From the NCBI GenBank assembly GCA_900545625.1, contig UQZS01000032.1, forward strand, positions 1 through 19,246: a DNA stretch of 19,246 nucleotides, given 5' to 3'. Shown piece after piece: positions 15,073 through 19,246 of the stretch (positions are counted from its first letter, which is position 1; every line of letters starts with the position of its first letter). A model generated the notes under the pieces. It worked only from the letters and a program-made list of their open reading frames with translations, had not been told where the DNA came from and did no database searches. The translations under genes were made by a program, and so were the position numbers. Source of the DNA: an uncultured Oscillospiraceae bacterium (GTDB taxonomy: Bacteria > Bacillota > Clostridia > Oscillospirales > Acutalibacteraceae).

Positions 15073-16236
15073 ATGGAGCTTCCCGCACGCGTATATGCAC
15101 AGATCGACTTGGATGCGATCTGCCAAAACATACAAACCGCCATGCAAAAGGTCGGCACGGACACGAAAGTCATGGCGATCATCAAAACCGACGCCTACGG
15201 GCACGGCGCCGTGCCTGTTGCCAAGGCGCTGAAGCGCATCGGCACCTATGCGTTCGGCGTGGCGACTGCCGAGGAGGCGGTGCAGCTGCGGCAAAATGGG
15301 ATCGACAACCCCATTTTAGTGCTCGGCTATGTGTTTCCGTCGGATTTTGACCTGATGCTGGAGCATGACATTTGGCACACGGTCTTTCAATATGACACGG
15401 CAAAAGCGTATGCTGCGCGCGCCGCTGAACTCGGGAAAACCGCGCGCGTGCACATCAAGGTGGACACGGGTATGGGCCGCATCGGTTTGCAGCCGAATGC
15501 AGACGGTGTGGAGACCGTCAAGCGCATTGCAGCGCTCGACGATCTTGTGATCGACGGCATTTTCACGCATTTTGCCTGTGCGGACGCGGCGGACAAAACA
15601 AGCTGCAACCGCCAAAAGGACCGGTTTTTGAGCTTTCTCGGCGCGCTTGAGGCGGCCGGCGTGCACATCCCGCTGCGGCACATGTGCAACAGTGCGGGCA
15701 TCATAGATTTTGACGGCGGTTTTCTCGATATGGTGCGCAGCGGCATCATGACCTATGGGCTGTATCCGTCGGAAGAAGTCAACAAGGCGGATTTCCCGCT
15801 GTATCCTGCCATGTCGCTCAAAAGCCATGTTGCGTTCGTCAAAACGGTGGACGCGGGCTTTGCGGTCAGCTACGGCTCGACGTATGTGACGAAGGGAAAA
15901 ACCGTGATTGCGACCATCCCCGTCGGCTACGGCGACGGCTACCCGCGCGCGCTCTCCAATCGCGGGCGTGTACTCATCCACGGGCAGTTTGCGCCCATTG
16001 TAGGCAGAGTTTGCATGGATCAGTTCATGGTGGACGTGACGAACATCCCGAACGTCCGTCAGGGCGACGAGGTGACGCTCATCGGCGCGGACGGCGAGAA
16101 CCGCATTCCCGTTGAGGAGGCTGCCGACCTTTCCCACCGCTTCAACTATGAATTCTGCTGTGACATCAACAAGCGCGTGCCGCGTGTGTATATCGAAAAC
16201 GGCACTGTGTCCGAAATTGCGGACGCGCTGATTTGA
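15073..16236 (+). CDS. alr: Alanine racemase
   Basis: PLP-dependent racemase interconverting L- and D-alanine, cytoplasmic, 387 residues, normal length. The Schiff-base lysine is in AIIKTDAYGHG (K38), and the opposing catalytic tyrosine is in SYGSTY (Y267). IPVGYGDGYPRALSNRG (282-298) and VGRVCMDQFMVDVT (310-323) are typical. ATG 15073 is used because AAAGAGGG lies just ahead; an upstream in-frame ATG at 14953 falls inside pxpA and would add 40 non-homologous residues. It is 14 bases after pxpA and the last gene of the operon. D-Ala made here is the substrate for the first gene, dat, so the operon brackets the D-Ala/D-Glu link. The stop codon overlaps the promoter of the next gene. Confidence 0.97.
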   Translation: MELPARVYAQIDLDAICQNIQTAMQKVGTDTKVMAIIKTDAYGHGAVPVAKALKRIGTYAFGVATAEEAVQLRQNGIDNPILVLGYVFPSDFDLMLEHDIWHTVFQYDTAKAYAARAAELGKTARVHIKVDTGMGRIGLQPNADGVETVKRIAALDDLVIDGIFTHFACADAADKTSCNRQKDRFLSFLGALEAAGVHIPLRHMCNSAGIIDFDGGFLDMVRSGIMTYGLYPSEEVNKADFPLYPAMSLKSHVAFVKTVDAGFAVSYGSTYVTKGKTVIATIPVGYGDGYPRALSNRGRVLIHGQFAPIVGRVCMDQFMVDVTNIPNVRQGDEVTLIGADGENRIPVEEAADLSHRFNYEFCCDINKRVPRVYIENGTVSEIADALI

Positions 16237-16261
16237 CAAAACCGTCTGTTTTCTCTACAAT
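16233..16261 (+). promoter_or_regulatory. Promoter of the DUF4364 gene, overlapping the alr stop codon
   Basis: Perfect TTGACA (16233-16238), 17-base spacer, TACAAT (16256-16261). The TGA of alr lies inside the -35 hexamer, so the DUF4364 gene can be transcribed independently of the operon upstream. Confidence 0.8.
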
Positions 16262-16266
16262 ATAAG

Positions 16267-16285
16267 TTGCGATTTGTTTTCGCAA
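16267..16285 (+). promoter_or_regulatory. Leader hairpin before the DUF4364 gene
   Basis: TTGCGA-TTTGTTT-TCGCAA, a six-base-pair inverted repeat at the predicted transcription start. It has no T-run of terminator quality after it (TTCGG follows). It may be an operator, perhaps for self-regulation, or a 5' stabilising hairpin. Confidence 0.35.
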
Positions 16286-16315
16286 TTCGGTTTATGTTGA
16301 GACGGAGTAGCAATT

Positions 16316-16879
16316 ATGGATTTCAGTTCCTTTGACGCCTTTAACGCAGGCGTGAAAGAAGGCGGGCTGCGCAACCGCAGCGAGATACGGCTTTTGGTGT
16401 GTTATCTTTTGCGCGCCATAGACCGCCCCGTGCCGAAAAACCTGCTGGTGGACGCGGTGCTGCGCGAAGGGCTTGCCAATTATTTTGAATTAAATGAAGC
16501 GATCGACGAGCTTTTGAAGTCTGGCAATATTGACCGCGATATTCAGGACGAGGACGAGGTGCTCACCGACACCGCGCGCGGGCGCGAATCGGCGGAGCTT
16601 TTGGAGACCACACTGCCGCGTTCGGTGCGCGAACAGGCGGTCAACTCGGCGATCAAGCTGATGACGCTGGCGCGCAATAAGCGGGAAAACAAGATCTTGA
16701 CCGAGCAGCTCTCTGACGGCGGCTATAACGTCACGTTTATTTTGGGTGACGAGCAAAACGAGCTGATGCGCCTGACCGTCTATGTGGCAGACAGGCTCCA
16801 AGTCGAGGTCGTTAAAAATAATTTTCTGGAGGATCCCGTAAAGCTCTATTCGAGCATCATCGCGGCGCTGACGGCGTAA
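16316..16879 (+). CDS. DUF4364 family protein, probable winged-helix regulator
   Basis: A 187-residue soluble protein of a family found widely in Clostridia and usually annotated DUF4364. The N-terminal 85 residues look like a winged-helix domain: SEIRLLVCYLLRAIDRPV (22-39), helices around LANYFELNEAIDELLKSGN, and a wing at EDEVLTDTARGRESAELL. The C-terminal part, YNVTFILGDEQNELMRLTVYV, is a beta-rich domain. GGAG lies eight bases before ATG 16316. It has its own promoter, so it need not serve the operon upstream. The family assignment is from recognition; no target is known to me. Confidence 0.75.
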   Translation: MDFSSFDAFNAGVKEGGLRNRSEIRLLVCYLLRAIDRPVPKNLLVDAVLREGLANYFELNEAIDELLKSGNIDRDIQDEDEVLTDTARGRESAELLETTLPRSVREQAVNSAIKLMTLARNKRENKILTEQLSDGGYNVTFILGDEQNELMRLTVYVADRLQVEVVKNNFLEDPVKLYSSIIAALTA

Positions 16880-16889
16880 GCGCCAAGGC

Positions 16890-17119
16890 CGGCAGCTTAA
16901 GCTCCTAACACCGAAAATGATGACGGCAGGGAGAGAATTTTCGTTTTGAGCACGCAGAGGGTTGTCGCCTGCCAAAGGTAAAAAAGAGAAAGACCGCCGT
17001 GTCGGCGCAGGGCGCGGTGTAAAGCGCTGCTTCTCCGGGAGCTTTCTGTCAGCTGCTGCAGACGCGCAAGAGTAAAACGGTATGCGAAAGGCGGGAGACT
17101 TTTTTGTCTCCCGCCTTTT
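16890..17119 (+). ncRNA. Candidate structured non-coding RNA ending in a terminator
   Basis: The 260 bases between the DUF4364 stop and the next gene hold no credible reading frame but pair extensively. GCAGC (16892-16896) can pair with GCTGC (17052-17056) and AAGCTCC (16899-16905) with GGAGCTT (17038-17044), forming a long-range closing stem. Inside it, GGCAGG (16925-16930) pairs with CCTGCC (16968-16973) and CGCCG (16995-16999) with CGGCG (17003-17007) around a TGT loop. A strong terminator follows at 17087-17119. I do not recognise an Rfam family: the RNase P, tmRNA and SRP core motifs are absent. A 6S-like RNA or another Clostridial RNA remains possible. A separate promoter was not identified, so it may be the 3' untranslated part of the DUF4364 transcript. 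Confidence 0.4.
17087..17119. terminator. Terminator shared by two converging units
   Basis: Thirteen-base-pair stem (17087-17099 with 17106-17118), core GGCGGGAGAC, six-T loop. It is followed by TTTTG on the plus strand and TTTCG on the minus strand. It can end both the plus-strand DUF4364/RNA unit and the minus-strand dehydrogenase gene, whose stop is 21 bases away. Confidence 0.88.
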
Positions 17120-17139
17120 GTATATATTGAGATGTATGT

Positions 17140-17976
17140 TCAGTCTTCCTTGAACACGCCGTCGAACAGCGGCAGCTTGGACATCTTCATCACGGCGCTG
17201 AACAGTCTGCCGCCCAAGACCGGCATCATGCGGCCGAAATAGTTCATAAACGCGGCGTCCTTGCCGAACACCATCAGCTCATGCTGTTTGCCGATGCCGT
17301 TCATGATGAGCTTGACCATCTTGTCGCAGGAGGTGCTGACCATGTTGAGCATCTTCTGCGCCTTTTCGTCGGAAGAGCCCTGGTTGCGGAAGATATCGGT
17401 CTTTGTAAAGCCCGGGCAGACGATGCCGACATAGCACTTGCCGCGCAGCTCCTCGCGCATGGATTCGGTCAGTGCCTTAAGCGCTGATTTGCTGGCGGAA
17501 TACACCGACGTGCCCGCAAGGGACATGAGCGCAGCGGAGGAGTCCACATTGATGATCGCCGCCGAGGGGGATTTCAACAGCAGCGGCAGCAGGGTGTGCA
17601 TGGAATACACCGCCGAATAGAAGTTGATGTTCATGGCGCTTTCGATCTCTTCGATCGTATAGTGCTGGAACTTATCGAATTTCGGCAAAATACCCGCGTT
17701 GTTGATGAGAATGTCGGGCTTGATATGGTTGTCCTCGAGATATTGACGGAAATCCACCCAATTTTCAAGCGACGAAACGTCAAAAAGCTGATAGGAGAAG
17801 CGGTCGGCATATTCGCCGAGCTCCTCGACGAAGGTCTTCATCTTTTTTTCGCTTCTGGCGATGCCGATGACGTTGCACCCATGCACCTTGATGAGCTTTT
17901 CGGCAATGCCCTTGCCCATGCCGCTGGAAGCGCCCGTGACGATAACGGTTTTGAAATTCAGCCAATTCTTATCCAT
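17140..17976 (-). CDS. Short-chain dehydrogenase/reductase, substrate unknown
   Basis: Classical SDR with a Rossmann fold, 278 residues, cytoplasmic or loosely membrane-associated. Visible are the dinucleotide site TGASSGMG (14-21), NNAG (92-95), catalytic Ser146 in VDSSAAL and the YxxxK pair in YSASK (Y159, K163), then CPGFTKTDIF (187-196). Arg41 after the second strand (GIARSEKK) suggests NADP(H). The last 60 residues, with FMNYFGRMMPVLGGRLFSAV, form a hydrophobic extension like that of lipid or acyl-type SDRs. AAGGAGAG precedes ATG 17976. It is a single gene with its own promoter; no neighbour indicates a substrate. Confidence 0.88.
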   Translation of the reverse strand: MDKNWLNFKTVIVTGASSGMGKGIAEKLIKVHGCNVIGIARSEKKMKTFVEELGEYADRFSYQLFDVSSLENWVDFRQYLEDNHIKPDILINNAGILPKFDKFQHYTIEEIESAMNINFYSAVYSMHTLLPLLLKSPSAAIINVDSSAALMSLAGTSVYSASKSALKALTESMREELRGKCYVGIVCPGFTKTDIFRNQGSSDEKAQKMLNMVSTSCDKMVKLIMNGIGKQHELMVFGKDAAFMNYFGRMMPVLGGRLFSAVMKMSKLPLFDGVFKED

Positions 17977-18012
17977 GGAACTCTCTCCTTATTTTTCCGA
18001 TTTTCAATGCAT

Positions 18013-18041
18013 ATTGTAGCGCAATTCTTGGGGTTTTTCAA
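18013..18041 (-). promoter_or_regulatory. Promoter of the short-chain dehydrogenase gene
   Basis: Minus strand: TTGAAA (18041-18036), 17-base spacer, TACAAT (18018-18013), 37 bases upstream of the ATG. Confidence 0.75.
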
Positions 18042-18089
18042 GCCCTTTTTATGTTTGAAGCACAGCGGATTTTCTTTTTCACAAAGCCC

Positions 18090-18119
18090 TTGACAACTGC
18101 ACGGTGCGGATGCTATGCT
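18090..18119 (+). promoter_or_regulatory. Promoter of the metallopeptidase-acetyltransferase pair
   Basis: TTGACA (18090-18095), 18-base spacer, TATGCT (18114-18119) preceded by TGC, an extended -10. It faces away from the dehydrogenase promoter and lies 59 bases upstream of the 18179 start. Confidence 0.65.
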
Positions 18120-18178
18120 CTTTCATGATATAAGGATACATTCGCAAGAACGGCACTCTGCCTTTTTCGGGAGATACC

Positions 18179-18724
18179 ATGCAATATAAACTCCTTTACA
18201 GCCGGCGTAAAACGCTTTCCCTCTCCGTGGATGACGACGGCGTACCGCTTGTAAAAGCGCCCATAGGATTGCCGAAAGCGGAGATCGAACGCTTTTTGGA
18301 GCGACACGGGGCGTGGCTTACCGCCGCCAAAGAACGGCAGGCAAAGCGGCGCGCACTGGATAAAGCGCTGACCGAGACGCGCATTGCGGAACTTCGTGCG
18401 CGCGCCGAACGTGAGATCCCGCCGCGCGTGGCGCACTTTGCGGCGATCCTAGGCGTGCAGCCTGCCGGGGTGCGCATCACCTCGGCAAAAAAGCGGTTCG
18501 GCTCATGCAGCGGCACGGATCATCTTTGCTTTTCGTGGCGGCTGATGCTCTATCCGAACGAAGCCGTGGACTACGTTGTGGTGCACGAGCTTGCGCACAT
18601 CCGTGAAAAGAACCATTCCCCCGCCTTTTACAACGTTGTTGCCGCCGTGCTGCCCGATTATAAGCGGCGCGCGGCGCTGTTAAAAGATATACCTTTACAA
18701 GGAGGAAATCTCCATGACACCTGA
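18179..18724 (+). CDS. YgjP-like zinc metallopeptidase-domain protein (DUF45)
   Basis: A 181-residue protein of the YgjP/WLM-like metallopeptidase family. The zinc site is HELAH (136-140) with the third ligand His146 in REKNHSPAF. The family segment SAKKRFGSCSGTDHLCFSWRL lies at 102-122 (W-R-L ending). It is shorter than the usual roughly 230 residues, mainly at the N-terminal beta region, but contains the whole C-terminal domain. Function in most bacteria is unknown; the E. coli homologue has been linked to UTP pyrophosphatase activity. GGGAGA precedes ATG 18179. Its last 11 bases overlap the start of the next gene, so the two are coupled. Confidence 0.85.
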   Translation: MQYKLLYSRRKTLSLSVDDDGVPLVKAPIGLPKAEIERFLERHGAWLTAAKERQAKRRALDKALTETRIAELRARAEREIPPRVAHFAAILGVQPAGVRITSAKKRFGSCSGTDHLCFSWRLMLYPNEAVDYVVVHELAHIREKNHSPAFYNVVAAVLPDYKRRAALLKDIPLQGGNLHDT

Positions 18725-19246
18725 AGAAGCGCACAGACGGATGGACGAAGGACGCATCTACCCGCCGGACGATGAGGCTTTGATGCGCGAGCAGCTTGCC
18801 TGTCTGGAGCTTTTATACGATTACAACGCCACGCGCCCCAACGAACAGGAAAAACGGCAGGCGCTGCTGCAAAAGATGTTTGCCGAGATCGGCGAGGGCT
18901 GCTACATCGAGCCGCCGCTGCACGCCAACTGGGCGGGGCAGAACGTGCATTTCGGAAAAAACGTCTACGCCAACTTCAACCTGACGCTGGTGGACGACAC
19001 CCACATCTATGTGGGCGACGGCGTCATGTTCGGCCCCAACGTCACCATCGCCACCGCCGCCCACCCGGTGCTGCCCGAGCTGCGGGAAAAGGCCTACCAG
19101 TACAACCTGCCCGTGCACATCGGGCGCAACTGCTGGCTGGGCGCGGGCGTCATCGTCCTGCCGGGCGTGAGCATCGGCGACAACACCGTCGTCGGCGCGG
19201 GCAGCGTGGTGACGCGCGACCTGCCCGCCAACGTCGTGGCCGTGGG
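18714..19246 (+). CDS. Maltose/galactoside-type sugar O-acetyltransferase, 177 codons (3' end beyond window)
   Basis: Left-handed beta-helix (hexapeptide repeat) acetyl-CoA-dependent acetyltransferase of the Maa/LacA/NodL family. The N-terminal MTPEEAHRRMDEGRIY...EALMREQLA segment is the family's Mac domain. The catalytic histidine is in ATAAHPVLPELR (H117). Repeats VHIGRNCWLG, VIVLPGVSIGDN and VVGAGSVVTRDLP follow. Only some 10-30 residues are expected beyond the edge. AGGAGG precedes ATG 18714, and the start lies inside the end of the metallopeptidase gene. Codons end almost always in C or G, clearly more so than in the other genes here, which suggests recent arrival or, less likely, a joined sequence. 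The acceptor sugar cannot be predicted. Confidence 0.92.
   Translation, partial: MTPEEAHRRMDEGRIYPPDDEALMREQLACLELLYDYNATRPNEQEKRQALLQKMFAEIGEGCYIEPPLHANWAGQNVHFGKNVYANFNLTLVDDTHIYVGDGVMFGPNVTIATAAHPVLPELREKAYQYNLPVHIGRNCWLGAGVIVLPGVSIGDNTVVGAGSVVTRDLPANVVAV

Noticed and set aside
15316..16239. Open frame of 307 codons on the minus strand across alr
   Set aside because: Antisense shadow of alanine racemase, whose motifs and ribosome site on the plus strand are unambiguous.
16880..17119. RNase P RNA, tmRNA or SRP RNA identity for the structured region
   Set aside because: The GAGGAAAGTCC and ACAGAA cores of RNase P, the tRNA-like ACCACCA end of tmRNA and the SRP tetraloop domain are all absent.

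Overview
The window is a GC-rich chromosomal segment from a Gram-positive bacterium of the Clostridia type. The basis is a four-cysteine ribosomal protein L28, a recA with a Bacillus/Clostridium-type LexA box, a DUF4364-family gene, strong GGAGG ribosome sites, consensus sigma-A promoters and a Bacillus-like 5-oxoprolinase cluster. The species cannot be named from the sequence. No tRNA, rRNA, CRISPR array or mobile element was seen.

Layout. Positions 1-734 (minus) hold the start of recA, cut by the window edge. Its promoter region is divergent from rpmB (951-1139, plus), which forms its own unit and ends in a clear terminator. A large lipid-type enzyme joining an acyl-activating ligase, an acyl carrier domain and a PlsC-like acyltransferase lies at 1186-3762 (minus). 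From 9582 down to 3939 (minus) there is a complete D-allose operon in the order alsA-alsC-alsE-alsK-alsB-rpiB: import, phosphorylation, isomerisation and epimerisation to fructose 6-phosphate, closed by a strong terminator.

Divergent from it, a consensus promoter (9732-9760) starts a seven-gene plus-strand operon (9859-16236): a D-amino-acid transaminase, a DUF4392 protein (D-glutamate cyclase C-terminal-like), pxpB, pxpC, a YcsI/DUF1445 protein (D-glutamate cyclase N-terminal-like), pxpA and alanine racemase. Read as a pathway, alanine racemase and the transaminase link L-Ala, D-Ala and D-Glu, the cyclase-like proteins link D-Glu to 5-oxoproline, and PxpABC opens 5-oxoproline to glutamate with ATP. 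This is the most interesting part of the window. The two homologues of the halves of animal D-glutamate cyclase are separate genes here, interleaved with the 5-oxoprolinase subunits.

Downstream are a DUF4364 regulator-like gene with a promoter overlapping the alr stop codon, a roughly 230-base non-coding stretch with long-range base pairing and a terminator (candidate structured RNA), a short-chain dehydrogenase (minus), a YgjP-like zinc metallopeptidase, and a maltose/galactoside O-acetyltransferase-like gene that runs off the right edge and has a visibly different codon use.
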